64,000 bases of DNA. Source: Lachnospiraceae bacterium (GTDB taxonomy: Bacteria; Bacillota; Clostridia; Lachnospirales; Anaerotignaceae). Where the stretch lies: positions 124,001 through 188,000 of the forward strand of contig CAJTKM010000002.1 in assembly GCA_910576545.1 (NCBI GenBank), written 5' to 3'. The translations under genes and the position numbers were made by a program. Numbering within the stretch: position 1 is the first letter of the stretch; every line of letters begins with the position of its first letter. The notes beneath the pieces are model-generated. The model saw only the letters and a list, made by a program, of their open reading frames with translations. It was not told the origin of the DNA and searched no databases. Below are positions 23,713-32,146 of the stretch, in pieces.

Positions 23713-24595
23713 GGAAAAGCTAAAAGAAATTTTGGACAAACATAAAAAATGGCTGATACATAAAGATAGCGGAGTATGTGCCAACCTGCGCGAAGCCGAC
23801 CTGATCGGAGCCAACCTGCGCGGAGCCAACCTGAGCGGAGCCAACCTGCGCGGAGCCGACCTGAGCGGAGCCGACCTGATCGGAGCCAACCTGAGCGGAG
23901 CCGACCTGATCGGAGCCAACCTGCGCGGAGCCGACCTGCGCAGAGCCAACCTGCGCAGAGCCAACCTGAGCGGAGCCAACCTGATCGAAGACGACCTGAT
24001 CGGAGCCAACCTGCGCAGAGCCAACCTGAGCGGAGCCGACCTGAGCGGAGCCAACCTGCGCGAAGCCGACCTGATCGGAGCCGACCTGAGCGGAGCCAAC
24101 CTGCGCGGAGCCGACCTGCGCAGAGCCGACCTGAGCGGAGCCAACCTGCGCGGAGCCGACCTGAGCGGAGCCGACCTGCGCGGAGCCAACCTGCGCGGAG
24201 CCAACCTGAGCGGAGCCAACCTGCGCGGAGCCGACCTGTGTGAAGTCAGAATAAATGAACGTACAGTTTTTTATGCCTTACAATGTCCTGAAAAAGGGGC
24301 ATACATGGCATTCAAGAAAGCGGGCGGTTATATTGTGGAATTGGAGATACCAGAAGATGCACTCCGCTCATCTGCGACAACACGAAAATGCAGGGCGAGT
24401 AAAGCAAAGGTTATCAGTATAACCAGTGCTGACGGAGAGAACAGCGTGGAAAGCATAGCCAGTGACAATGACAGCGAGTTTATTTACAAGATCGGAGAGA
24501 TTGCAGAGGTTCCGGATTTTGATACAGACCGTTGGAATGAATGTGCTGCGGGTATTCACCACTTTATCACACGGGCGGAGGCGGAGCAATATTAG
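23705..24595 (+). CDS. Pentapeptide-repeat protein with DUF5758-like C-terminus
   Basis: 296 aa. Residues 26-180 are 31 consecutive pentapeptides of the A(N/D)LXX type, which fold into a right-handed beta-helix that can mimic B-form DNA (as in MfpA/Qnr proteins that bind gyrase). The C-terminal part ([20 protein letters not shown], then [20 protein letters not shown]) matches DUF5758. No signal peptide. A role as a DNA mimic acting on gyrase or restriction enzymes is an inference. The DNA repeats are almost identical, so copy number may vary. Overlaps the previous stop. Confidence 0.88.
   Translation: MNKEKLKEILDKHKKWLIHKDSGVCANLREADLIGANLRGANLSGANLRGADLSGADLIGANLSGADLIGANLRGADLRRANLRRANLSGANLIEDDLIGANLRRANLSGADLSGANLREADLIGADLSGANLRGADLRRADLSGANLRGADLSGADLRGANLRGANLSGANLRGADLCEVRINERTVFYALQCPEKGAYMAFKKAGGYIVELEIPEDALRSSATTRKCRASKAKVISITSADGENSVESIASDNDSEFIYKIGEIAEVPDFDTDRWNECAAGIHHFITRAEAEQY
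23780..24244 (+). repeat. 31 tandem 15-bp units in pentapeptide gene
   Basis: Units are variants of GGAGCC(A/G)ACCTG(A/C/G)(T/G)C. Near-identical codons for every unit keep all frames on both strands open, which explains long spurious reading frames here. Prone to slippage and unequal recombination. Confidence 0.95.
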
Positions 24596-24614
24596 GGAAG
24601 GAGGATACAGCTGA

Positions 24615-24797
24615 ATGGTTAGCATGTTCTGGGTTCATTACAAGCGCAAGGCGGACGGGCAGGAATTTCACGAGCGGCTGACAACCAGCGGCCTGATGAA
24701 GCTGCTGGCGCAGGGCGGGATTGTGCTCTGCGGGGTGGAGCGGGCAGGGTACGGCGATATGCCGGAACGAGCAAACGTGAAGGAGGCGGAAACATGA
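24615..24797 (+). CDS. 60-aa hypothetical protein
   Basis: FWVHYKRKADGQEFHERLTT, then LLAQGGIVLCGVERAGYG. AAGGAGG upstream. No family recognised. Confidence 0.62.
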   Translation: MVSMFWVHYKRKADGQEFHERLTTSGLMKLLAQGGIVLCGVERAGYGDMPERANVKEAET

Positions 24798-25096
24798 GGA
24801 TAGGGCAGGGGCGCGGATGCCTGACAGAATCCATCATCCGGCATATAGACCGTGAAAACAGGGCCGCATGGTTCCGGCGTATGGAAAAGCGGATGCGGCG
24901 CATTATACGGCGGGCTGTGAGGGAAACACTGCGGTTTCTGGCACTCATGGAAGGGACAAGCCTGTTTGCCTTTGTAATCGTTCCTGCGATGGAACTCCGG
25001 CCGGAGCGGACGCTCATTATTGCGGAGATGCTGGTTGTGCTGGCGTTCGGGACGTGGCTGGGAGGCTGGATTTATGGGCCGAAAACGAGAAAATAA
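24794..25096 (+). CDS. Small membrane protein
   Basis: 100 aa. Arg-rich N-terminus (RMEKRMRRIIRRAVRETLRF), then two hydrophobic segments (LMEGTSLFAFVIVPAM; LIIAEMLVVLAFGTWLGGWI). ATGA overlap with the previous gene. Function unknown. Confidence 0.68.
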   Translation: MRIGQGRGCLTESIIRHIDRENRAAWFRRMEKRMRRIIRRAVRETLRFLALMEGTSLFAFVIVPAMELRPERTLIIAEMLVVLAFGTWLGGWIYGPKTRK

Positions 25097-25098
25097 AA

Positions 25099-25157
25099 AA
25101 TCCCCTGCATAGTCCGTCATACGGACTGTGAAGCGTTGGCGCGCTTTACGGGGGATT
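25099..25157 (-). ncRNA. Three-way-junction RNA structure with minus-strand terminator
   Basis: AATCCCC (25099-25105) pairs with GGGGATT (25151-25157), enclosing AGTCCGT/ACGGACT (25111-25117, 25121-25127) and AAGCG/CGCTT (25131-25135, 25142-25146). On the minus strand the outer stem is followed by TTTTTTATTTT, so a leftward RNA would end here; on the plus strand it is a structured spacer between genes. Confidence 0.5.
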
Positions 25158-25204
25158 AAGAAAATACCTTATTATTACGATACCAGAAACGGAGGGATTT
25201 TGCA

Positions 25205-25450
25205 ATGGAAAAATTACTGATACCGGAAAACGACTTACAGGAGCTTTGGGAGCTGAACGGCAGAGTCAAGGCGGTGCTGGCGTGGACGGAAAGCGATCCA
25301 TATATCACTAAAAATGTTTTGACTGCGATGCTGGGGGCTCCGGTGCAGACGGGCGGCGTGGAACAGCCGCAGACAGAAGAACCGGAAACATCGGACAGTG
25401 GAGCGGGTTTATCTGTGCAGAAAGGAGAGGCAGACGATGAGAAGGATTGA
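25205..25450 (+). CDS. 81-aa hypothetical protein
   Basis: MEKLLIPENDLQELWELNGR, then VKAVLAWTESDPYITKNVLT; C-terminus acidic and low-complexity. GGAGGG upstream. Overlaps the PcfK-like gene. Confidence 0.65.
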   Translation: MEKLLIPENDLQELWELNGRVKAVLAWTESDPYITKNVLTAMLGAPVQTGGVEQPQTEEPETSDSGAGLSVQKGEADDEKD

Positions 25451-25793
25451 GGATGCTGTCAAAAAAATCAACCTTGAGATCCAAAAGGAGCCGGACAACG
25501 GATACATAGCGGTGGTCGGAGAGTATATCATAGACTGCATCACATCGGAAGAAGCGGCAGACGCTGTCCTTGCGGAAGGAAAAACACTTTCGGGCGCACT
25601 GGAGGAAATCAGGAAGGTGATGGAGGAACGGGCAAGGAAACATCATTCAGTGGATAAGAAAAATGGGAAATGCGTGGCATTAGCGGTCAGGGGAGAAGAA
25701 GTTTTCGAAATGGCGCGGGATTACTTCGGTCTGACGGAAACCCGCTTGAAAGCGAAAAAGGGCGTCAGCCTGTCGCTGGAAGATTTCCTGTAA
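25437..25793 (+). CDS. PcfK-like protein
   Basis: 118 aa starting MRRIEDAVKKINLEIQKEPD. The features DNGYIAVVGEYIIDCI and EEAADAVLAEGKTLSGALEEI match PcfK-like proteins, first described beside pcfJ on the conjugative plasmid pCF10 and common in Clostridia phages and conjugative elements. Biochemical role unknown. Followed at once by the PcfJ-like gene. Confidence 0.75.
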   Translation: MRRIEDAVKKINLEIQKEPDNGYIAVVGEYIIDCITSEEAADAVLAEGKTLSGALEEIRKVMEERARKHHSVDKKNGKCVALAVRGEEVFEMARDYFGLTETRLKAKKGVSLSLEDFL

Positions 25794-25835
25794 TACATAC
25801 CATTCACATACACCATTCGATTGGAAGTGGGATTT

Positions 25836-27845
25836 ATGGACTTAAAAAAGATAAAGAAAATCCCATTCGGGGATTTTTCGGAAAAAAGCAGGGTGCGCTG
25901 GAAAGTGGAGGTACGGCGGCCGGTGGTAAGCGGTGAACGTCTTTTAGCTGTGGATTTCCTGCGTAACACGGAATGCACGGCATACAAGCGGGAAGATTCT
26001 TCCTTCCGTATCGTATGCGGGAAAAAGAGCAGGGAAGTCAGGGGTATCATGGCGGCGGATGCGGATAAGCCAGTGCGGGTGACAGACGAAGCGCTGCGGG
26101 CGATCAGCGGATGCAGGCATGAATATATCCTGATATCCGAAAAGGACGAAGCGGCGCTGTCCCGCTTTCTGGGCGGCGCATCACAGAACCATTACATAGA
26201 CCTTCTGGCAGACTGGGCGGAAGAAGTGCGGGAGGAACAGAAAAAGCGGGAGCGGCAGAAACGGGGCGGACTGATGGACGAAGACTATCGGCTCTGCCCC
26301 GAAGCCTTACCAGCCGGCCTTTTGGAGTTTATACGGGAAACCGTCCTGCCGGAGGATGACACGCTGGTATACAAAAAAGGCAATGTACGCGGGCTGTGCT
26401 ATGCCTGCGGGCAGGAGGTGCGGGCGCGGGGGCAGCGGTTCCGGCAGAATGAGCGGGTACGCTGCCCGAACTGCGGGCAGGAGGTGATCTGCGTACTGGA
26501 AGGGAGCAGTGCTTTCCGCGCGGATTTTGTGGAAAACATCATTGCGGTGCAGAAGGGCACGGACGGGGAAACGGTATTTTTCCGGCAATGGCTCCTGCGG
26601 CGCGACCCATCGGCGCATTGGGAACGGATAGAGGTTTTTTTGAAGGAAACAGCCCGCTATGCGGTGCGCGGCAGAAAAACGGCGAAATGGCAGAGGGAAT
26701 CAAAGGAAAATTACTACATGAACTGCGAACGTTATGACATGGAGGAATGGACGCGCTGGCGCGATAACAGGATTTATGACGGCGGGTATTATTTTTATCC
26801 CGGAGGAGCGGCAGAGGCCCTGCAAGGGACAAGGATGCAGTACGCCGATCTGGAAGGCTACCTTGCCGATAAAACCAGCCGGTGGAAAAATCCGGTCCAT
26901 TTCCTGGAATACCATGCGAAATACCCCGTAATGGAGTTCCTTTGGAAAAAGGGATACAAAACCATCACCCACCGGCGTATCGGCGGCATGAGCAGGGAAA
27001 CCAGGGACGCCATACGCTGGCAGAGGGACAGCCTGAAGGAATGCTTCAAATTCCCGCTGCGGTTTTTACGGCTGAAGCTGCCGGAGGAATGGACTTTGGA
27101 TGACATTGCCAGGCTGAACGCGCTCTGGCAGATGCAGGGTGAAAAGCTGAAAGAGGAAGAAATCAGGATGTTTCTGGAAATGCGGATTGACACAAAGGAC
27201 GTCCTTGCCGCCCTGCCGTATGCGTCTGTTGGAAGGATACTGGGATATATCAAAAAGCAGACGGAGAAAAGGCAGGCGGCATTTGTAAAGAGGCATGATT
27301 GGGAAAAGCCGCCGGGTTTTGCGTCTGTCGCCCATGAATACCGGGATTACCTCAGTGAATGCACACAGCTTGGACTTGATTTGCATAACCGGGAAGTCCT
27401 GTTCCCGAAGGATTTGAAAGCAGCGCATGAGCGGACGATGGCGCAGGTCAGCTTTGAAAAGAACAAGACAGACCAGGGGAAATTTCAAAAGGCTGTGGAC
27501 AGGCTGGAAAAATACTCGTGGCAGAAAGACGGCCTGCTCATAAGACCGGCAGGGACACAGGAGGAACTGCGGGACGAAGGCAGAGCCCTGCACCATTGTG
27601 TCGGCGGGTATATCCGGCAGATGGCGGACGGGGAAACAGCAATATTTTTTGTACGCAAACTGGACGCGCCGGATACGCCGTATTTCACACTGGAACTGCA
27701 AAAGAAGCGCGTCATACAGTGCAGGACGGCACATAATGCGTCTTATGAGCGGTATCCGGAAATTCTGTCATTTGTACAGGAATGGGAGCAGGAGGTCGTT
27801 ACCGGAAACGAAGGAAAGAAAAAGAAGGAGGAACCGGCAGCATGA
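25836..27845 (+). CDS. PcfJ-like protein
   Basis: About 669 aa. A zinc ribbon (LCYACGQEVRARGQRF...VRCPNCGQEVIC) lies near residues 185-215, and the C-terminal third has the PcfJ hallmark GRALHHCVGGYIRQMADGET, followed by FTLELQKKRVIQCRTAHN. The start at 25836 is preferred to 25821. PcfJ proteins are found in conjugative elements and phages; catalytic function unproven. Ends with an ATGA overlap to the DUF3102 gene. Confidence 0.85.
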   Translation: MDLKKIKKIPFGDFSEKSRVRWKVEVRRPVVSGERLLAVDFLRNTECTAYKREDSSFRIVCGKKSREVRGIMAADADKPVRVTDEALRAISGCRHEYILISEKDEAALSRFLGGASQNHYIDLLADWAEEVREEQKKRERQKRGGLMDEDYRLCPEALPAGLLEFIRETVLPEDDTLVYKKGNVRGLCYACGQEVRARGQRFRQNERVRCPNCGQEVICVLEGSSAFRADFVENIIAVQKGTDGETVFFRQWLLRRDPSAHWERIEVFLKETARYAVRGRKTAKWQRESKENYYMNCERYDMEEWTRWRDNRIYDGGYYFYPGGAAEALQGTRMQYADLEGYLADKTSRWKNPVHFLEYHAKYPVMEFLWKKGYKTITHRRIGGMSRETRDAIRWQRDSLKECFKFPLRFLRLKLPEEWTLDDIARLNALWQMQGEKLKEEEIRMFLEMRIDTKDVLAALPYASVGRILGYIKKQTEKRQAAFVKRHDWEKPPGFASVAHEYRDYLSECTQLGLDLHNREVLFPKDLKAAHERTMAQVSFEKNKTDQGKFQKAVDRLEKYSWQKDGLLIRPAGTQEELRDEGRALHHCVGGYIRQMADGETAIFFVRKLDAPDTPYFTLELQKKRVIQCRTAHNASYERYPEILSFVQEWEQEVVTGNEGKKKKEEPAA

Positions 27846-28906
27846 ATGAGATTACAGGGAGCAATGCAAGGCCGATAGAGGTCATTACACAGGAAATACG
27901 GTTTTATAAGTTACAGGCGGGTACATCAATCATTGAGATCGGCAGACGCCTGCTGGAGGCAAAGCAGTGCCTGCCCCATGGGAAATGGGGGGAATGGCTC
28001 CAAAGCGAAGCGGAATTTTCCGAGCGTACGGCGCAGAATTTCATGCGCATTGCCCGTGAATACCAAAATCCGCAGACGCTTGCGGATATGGGCAATTCCG
28101 CATCCAAGGCGCTGCTCCTGCTTTCCCTGCCGCCGGAGGAACGGGAAGATTTTGTAGCGGAGGCGCACGAAATCGGCGGCGAAAGCAAGACGGCGGCGGA
28201 AATGACCACTAAGGAAATGGAGGAGCTGCTGAAGCAGCTGGAAGCGGAACGAGCGGAAAAAGAAAAGCTGCAGGGACAGCTGGATTTGTTTGAGGAGGAA
28301 GCGCAGAAAAAGATGGACGATAAACTCGATGCGGCCCTTGCGGCGCATGAGGATGAAATGGATGCGGCATATGCCCGCAGGGACGAAGCCGAACAGGCAA
28401 GGAAAACAGCGGAGGAACGCGCCGAAAAGCTGGAAAACGAATTGGAGGAGCTTCGTAAAAAAGCGGAGCAGCCGCAAGCCCCTGACGAAAGCGAACTGGA
28501 AAAGCTCCGCGCCGAAGCGGAGAAAGCAGCCGCTGAAGCCATGCAGAAAAAGCTGGACAAGGCAAAAAAAGACCTTGAAAAAGCCAAAGCAGAAGCCAGA
28601 GAGGCGCAGGAGGCCGTAGAAGCCCATGAAGCGGCGCAGAGGGAGGCGGAAGAAACCGCGCAGAGGACACGGGAGGAAATGAAGAAACTGGAGGAGGAAA
28701 CGAAGAAAAAGCTGAAAGCGGCGGGCTCCTCTGGCATTACCCGCTTCAAGGTCTATTTTGAGGGCGTGCAGAGGGAAGTGAACCAGATGCTTGTCTGCAT
28801 TGCAGATGTGGAGGAAATCGAAGGCGCGGACGAAGCGGCAAAGCTGCGGAAAGCCCTGGCCGCGCTCTGCCGCAGTGTGCTGGAAGGGATAGGTGAAGGC
28901 GAATGA
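27842..28906 (+). CDS. DUF3102-domain coiled-coil protein
   Basis: 354 aa. N-terminal DUF3102 region (FYKLQAGTSIIEIGRRLLEA, then LPHGKWGEWLQSEAEFSERT, residues 20-65), then a long Lys/Glu/Ala coiled coil (about 115-300), then a conserved C-terminal block (RFKVYFEGVQREVNQMLVCI). Plasmid and phage proteins with this domain resemble ParB-like or replication-accessory proteins. Overlaps PcfJ by ATGA. Confidence 0.8.
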   Translation: MNEITGSNARPIEVITQEIRFYKLQAGTSIIEIGRRLLEAKQCLPHGKWGEWLQSEAEFSERTAQNFMRIAREYQNPQTLADMGNSASKALLLLSLPPEEREDFVAEAHEIGGESKTAAEMTTKEMEELLKQLEAERAEKEKLQGQLDLFEEEAQKKMDDKLDAALAAHEDEMDAAYARRDEAEQARKTAEERAEKLENELEELRKKAEQPQAPDESELEKLRAEAEKAAAEAMQKKLDKAKKDLEKAKAEAREAQEAVEAHEAAQREAEETAQRTREEMKKLEEETKKKLKAAGSSGITRFKVYFEGVQREVNQMLVCIADVEEIEGADEAAKLRKALAALCRSVLEGIGEGE

Positions 28907-29493
28907 AGTTTTCTAAAATAGCGGCCCTGGCGAAAAGGGAAAAGACGGCAATCCTGATGCGGGACGCTGACGGGGTGCAGTGGCTGGGCACGGGCAGCGC
29001 GGCTTATATGCTGGGGGGCATGCCTCCCCTGGATACGGATACGGTGCTGACGGTAATGGGTGTGCCGGAAGATAAAAAGAGCACATGGTTCTCTGTGGAA
29101 AAAGAGGATAGGGGAAAACTGCTTGAAAATGACGTTCCGGGCGAGGAAGAGGTTACGGCGGATAACGCGGGGATTTCCGTTATCTACGGCGGAAAGCTGC
29201 TGATGCCCATTTATACGATGATGGGGATGGTATGGATCGATGTGGAGCTTTTAGCCCCTACGGATAGGAAGGAAGAAGGATACCGCCGCTTTTTTATCCG
29301 GGAAATGGAAAACGGGATACGGGCAGTTGCGGTCAAGGAAGGGCTGGTATTAACAGCGGTCATTATGGAGTGCAGGATAGAAAGCAATGACCTTGCGGAT
29401 GCACTGGATACGCTGGCAGGGCGGTACAGGCTGCAGAAAACAATGGAGGAGCGGAAAGAAAATGACATACAGGGTACGATCGGGGAAATATGA
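28903..29493 (+). CDS. Hypothetical phage protein
   Basis: 196 aa. KFSKIAALAKREKTAILMRD, DGVQWLGTGSAAYMLGGMPP. Lies in the early operon between the DUF3102 gene and the zinc-ribbon gene; no certain family. ATGA overlap with the previous gene. Confidence 0.7.
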   Translation: MKFSKIAALAKREKTAILMRDADGVQWLGTGSAAYMLGGMPPLDTDTVLTVMGVPEDKKSTWFSVEKEDRGKLLENDVPGEEEVTADNAGISVIYGGKLLMPIYTMMGMVWIDVELLAPTDRKEEGYRRFFIREMENGIRAVAVKEGLVLTAVIMECRIESNDLADALDTLAGRYRLQKTMEERKENDIQGTIGEI

Positions 29494-29614
29494 GGTCTGC
29501 GGGAACTGCGGCGCGCATTTGGACCATGGGGAGAAATGCGACTGCGGGGAGCGGGAGAGGACAACGGCGGAAAGCGGGACAGCAGGGGCCGAAACGGCTC
29601 CGCTGCATATATAG
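29462..29614 (+). CDS. Small zinc-ribbon protein
   Basis: 50 aa: VCGNCGAHLDHGEKCDCGER is a compact zinc ribbon like that at 12363 in the left element. It overlaps the end of the previous gene and precedes the HUH Rep gene in both elements. Confidence 0.7.
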   Translation: MTYRVRSGKYEVCGNCGAHLDHGEKCDCGERERTTAESGTAGAETAPLHI

Positions 29615-29656
29615 GTTACATATATAAGGAAGAAACAGGAAAAATGGACGAAAAAA

Positions 29657-29680
29657 TCCCGCCTGAGCATTCAGGCGGGA
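29657..29680 (-). terminator. Perfect 10-bp stem-loop with minus-strand T6
   Basis: TCCCGCCTGA, loop GCAT, TCAGGCGGGA. On the minus strand it is followed by TTTTTT, so it would stop leftward transcription; on the plus strand no T run follows. It lies in the leader ahead of the Rep gene, inside a 27-codon frame that is probably not a gene. Confidence 0.6.
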
Positions 29681-29770
29681 AAAGCCTCGGGTTGGCACCC
29701 CAAAACTATTACACAAGTATAGTATAGCAGGAATCCGACAGGATTTCAATGCCTTCTCGAGGAAAAAAGA

Positions 29771-29839
29771 AAAGAGGCGTGCGTGTAGCGGCTTTGCCGC
29801 TGTTGCAGTGGGAAGCGAGGCTTCCCGCAAGGCCTCTTT
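29771..29839. other. Candidate replication origin: three-way-junction structure before rep
   Basis: AAAGAGGC (29771-29778) pairs with GCCTCTTT (29832-29839), enclosing AGCGGC-TTT-GCCGCT (29787-29801) and GGGAAGC-GAG-GCTTCCC (29810-29826). It sits 65 bases before an HUH Rep gene; rolling-circle initiators nick in hairpins next to their gene. It could also be an mRNA leader structure. Confidence 0.5.
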
Positions 29840-29904
29840 AGGCCGTCCATAAAGCAATTAACTTAACGGTTATCCATACAGAAGAAGCGGAAAGGAAAAA
29901 AGCT

Positions 29905-30651
29905 ATGCCGAAATACAGGAAGAAAATCAGGGCCGGGGATGTTTATGAGGTAGAGGAATTTTACTCCCCCAGGACCATAGGCAAAAAATATGAGCGGGGC
30001 AGGAATGAAAACCTTACGCCGGAGGAACAGGCAAAGCGGAACCTGAACATTGCCAGGAAGAAACTGACAAGGCTGGTCAATGCGAATTTCAACGGGAATG
30101 ATTATTTTGTACTGCTGACCTACGACAGGGAAATGGATGCGGAGCGGGCAAAGACGGAAGCGGCCAATTTCTTCAAGCGGCTGAAACGATACCGCAGGAA
30201 AAACGGTTTCTCAGATTTGAAGTATATCGCAGTAGTGGAAACCGAGGGGCGCGTGCACCATCATATCGTGATGAATGCGTTTGATGGCCTGAGCATGAAA
30301 GAGGCAAAGGAAATCCTCCAGGGAATATGGGGGCGCGGGCTTGTGCTGTTAAAACAGCTGAAAAAGAACCAGCCGGACAACAGGCTTGCAGGCTACATCA
30401 CGAAGGAAAATACCAAAAAGGGCGCGAAGCGGTGGAGCGGCAGCAGGAATCTCCAAAAACCGAAAGTCGAGATTGAGCGCGTAAAGGAAACGAAACGGAA
30501 AACGCCCCTGCGTCCGCCGAAGGGCTTTAAGGTCATTCAGAGCACAGAGGATTTTTTTGAGGAAATCGGATGGGTACGGTATATGAAAGCTGTACGTGAG
30601 GGCGGTATGGATTATGGTGGTTATGAAAAGGGGGAGCTGTATGAGGAATGA
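29905..30651 (+). CDS. HUH rolling-circle replication initiator (ORF2/G2P-like Rep)
   Basis: 248 aa. FVLLTYDREMDAERAKTEAA is the first conserved strand, GRVHHHIVMNAFDGL (near residue 115) is the metal-binding HUH motif, and RLAGYITKENTKKGAKRWSG contains the expected nicking tyrosine followed by lysines. It should cut one origin strand to start replication. The gene is followed by a RecU-like resolvase. Rolling-circle initiators of this type are known from small phages and plasmids; here one serves a tailed phage of about 41 kb. Confidence 0.88.
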   Translation: MPKYRKKIRAGDVYEVEEFYSPRTIGKKYERGRNENLTPEEQAKRNLNIARKKLTRLVNANFNGNDYFVLLTYDREMDAERAKTEAANFFKRLKRYRRKNGFSDLKYIAVVETEGRVHHHIVMNAFDGLSMKEAKEILQGIWGRGLVLLKQLKKNQPDNRLAGYITKENTKKGAKRWSGSRNLQKPKVEIERVKETKRKTPLRPPKGFKVIQSTEDFFEEIGWVRYMKAVREGGMDYGGYEKGELYEE

Positions 30652-31156
30652 CATGGAGCGGCGCTTTGCGGGCAAACGCGCGAAGCTGACGGGGGAACTG
30701 TTTGAAAAGCTGGTTGAGGCTTCCTGCAGGCATTACCGGGAAACCGGGCAGGCGGTGATTGAAAAAACGCCGGAGCCGATGAAGCCGCTTTCTGGCATGG
30801 ACAGCAGGGGGAGGTTTCAGGCGTGCTTCACAAAGCCTGCCCAGCCGGATTATAAAGGCGTGCTACGGGGCGGCAGGGCGGTGGTATTCGAGGCGAAACA
30901 TACGGACGGGGATACCATTGCCTATAACCGGCTGACAGAAACCCAGATGGACTGCATGGAGGCGTATCACGAAATGGGCGCGCTGTGCTTTGTGCTGGTT
31001 TCGTTTGGGTTTCAGGATTTCTTCCGTATCCCGTGGCAGGATTGGAATGACATGCCCTATATCTATGGCAGGAAACATTTGAAGCAGACGGAGCTGGAGC
31101 AGTTCCGTGTCGGGGAAAAAGGAAATGTGCTGTTTTTTCTGGAGGGAGTGGAGTGA
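30641..31156 (+). CDS. RecU-like Holliday junction resolvase
   Basis: 171 aa from ATG 30641 (AAAGGGGGAG upstream). FEKLVEASCRHYRETGQAVI, EKTPEP, then QPDYKGVLRGGRAVVFEAKH (PD-(D/E)XK core, D...E.K) and FFRIPWQDWNDM match RecU and the protein at 11032. It overlaps the Rep stop by 11 bases. It probably resolves branched DNA made by replication before packaging. Confidence 0.88.
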   Translation: MRNDMERRFAGKRAKLTGELFEKLVEASCRHYRETGQAVIEKTPEPMKPLSGMDSRGRFQACFTKPAQPDYKGVLRGGRAVVFEAKHTDGDTIAYNRLTETQMDCMEAYHEMGALCFVLVSFGFQDFFRIPWQDWNDMPYIYGRKHLKQTELEQFRVGEKGNVLFFLEGVE

Positions 31157-31169
31157 AGGAGGCGGTGGC

Positions 31170-31556
31170 TTGAAAACCAGTAAGCAGATAGAAGGATTTT
31201 TGGATTTCCTGCGTGAAGCCAAAACAGATTATAATATTGCCGTTTCCTGCGAAAAAGAAGCCAATGACGCTACACAAGACCTGCTGCACAGCTTGGAGCT
31301 TTGCGAAAATACATACCATGAATACGCAAGGATGGCGAAGAAGCTGGCACAGGTCAGGCAGGAACGGCGGGCGGCAAAGGACAGGCGGGAGCAGATTCAG
31401 CCTGTTATGGACTGGCTTGAGGAAAACGGAAAGATCGTTTTTGGATTGGAGAAGCTGCTGGGAGATGTCAGGAAGGCGGAGAAGGCGACAGAGGGGCGGT
31501 TTTATACGCAGAGGACCGATGTGCTGGCGGAGATTGGAAAGGAGGTCAGGGTTTGA
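31170..31556 (+). CDS. Hypothetical coiled-coil phage protein
   Basis: 128 aa from TTG 31170 (AAGGAGG 7 bases upstream). KTSKQIEGFLDFLREAKTDY, then a helical, charged region (ARMAKKLAQVRQERRAAKDR). Stop overlaps the next TTG start (TTGA). Confidence 0.68.
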   Translation: MKTSKQIEGFLDFLREAKTDYNIAVSCEKEANDATQDLLHSLELCENTYHEYARMAKKLAQVRQERRAAKDRREQIQPVMDWLEENGKIVFGLEKLLGDVRKAEKATEGRFYTQRTDVLAEIGKEVRV

Positions 31557-32146
31557 AACCGATTTTATTTAATACTGAAATGGTGCGGGCAATTATAGAC
31601 GGGAGGAAAACGGTGACGCGGCGGCTGGTGAAGCCACAGGATTTAAGGGTATTGGATAGTCCGTATCATAGGAAACATCCGGAGGTTTCTGATAAAGTTT
31701 TGCTTGAAAGGTTGTGTGAACCGCCGTATCTTCCCGGAGACATCCTGTATGTGCGGGAAACGTGGGCGGCATGGTCGAAGACATGGGGAACCCTACCGGA
31801 AATCCACTACAAAGCGGATGCGGAAATACTTTCGGGCGTAAAGTGGAGGCCATCCATCCATATGCCCTATGAAGCGGCACGGCTGTTCCTGCGGGTGAAA
31901 TCCGTGAAGGTGGAGCGGTTGCAGGATATTGATGAGGATGGAGCAAAAGCAGAAGGTTCCAACTGGCGCAATGGGAAAAATGTTGGATGGGAGGAAAAGA
32001 TGCAGCGCACAGCTGTTGAGCGGTTTGCAGAAATATGGGACAGCACTATCAAAAAATCAGACCTCCCGATTTACGGCTGGGATGCAGACCCGTGGGTTTG
32101 GGTGACAGAGTTTGAGAGGATTAGCAGGGAGGAGGCTGTGGAATGA
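31553..32146 (+). CDS. ASCH/PUA-like phage protein
   Basis: 197 aa. KPILFNTEMVRAIIDGRKTV, TRR, then PGDILYVRETW and LFLRVKSVKVERLQDI match the ASCH-like proteins widespread in phages. The fold binds RNA or modified nucleotides in other proteins; role here unknown. TTG start with AAGGAGGTC upstream. Confidence 0.78.
   Translation: MKPILFNTEMVRAIIDGRKTVTRRLVKPQDLRVLDSPYHRKHPEVSDKVLLERLCEPPYLPGDILYVRETWAAWSKTWGTLPEIHYKADAEILSGVKWRPSIHMPYEAARLFLRVKSVKVERLQDIDEDGAKAEGSNWRNGKNVGWEEKMQRTAVERFAEIWDSTIKKSDLPIYGWDADPWVWVTEFERISREEAVE

Noticed and set aside
23671..24243. Long open frames on both strands (182 aa minus, 155 aa plus) inside the pentapeptide gene
   Set aside because: They arise from the 15-bp repeat, which lacks stops in any frame; only the frame with the pentapeptide pattern and C-terminal domain has a start and ribosome binding site.
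23780..24244. Possible CRISPR array
   Set aside because: Units are contiguous 15-mers without unique spacers and encode a protein; no cas genes nearby.
27904..28749. 281-aa serine/alanine-rich minus frame opposite the DUF3102 gene
   Set aside because: Product of the Lys/Glu codon pattern on the coding strand; no start signal.
29644..29727. 27-codon frame between the zinc-ribbon and rep genes
   Set aside because: It consists mainly of a perfect terminator-like palindrome; weak start signal.
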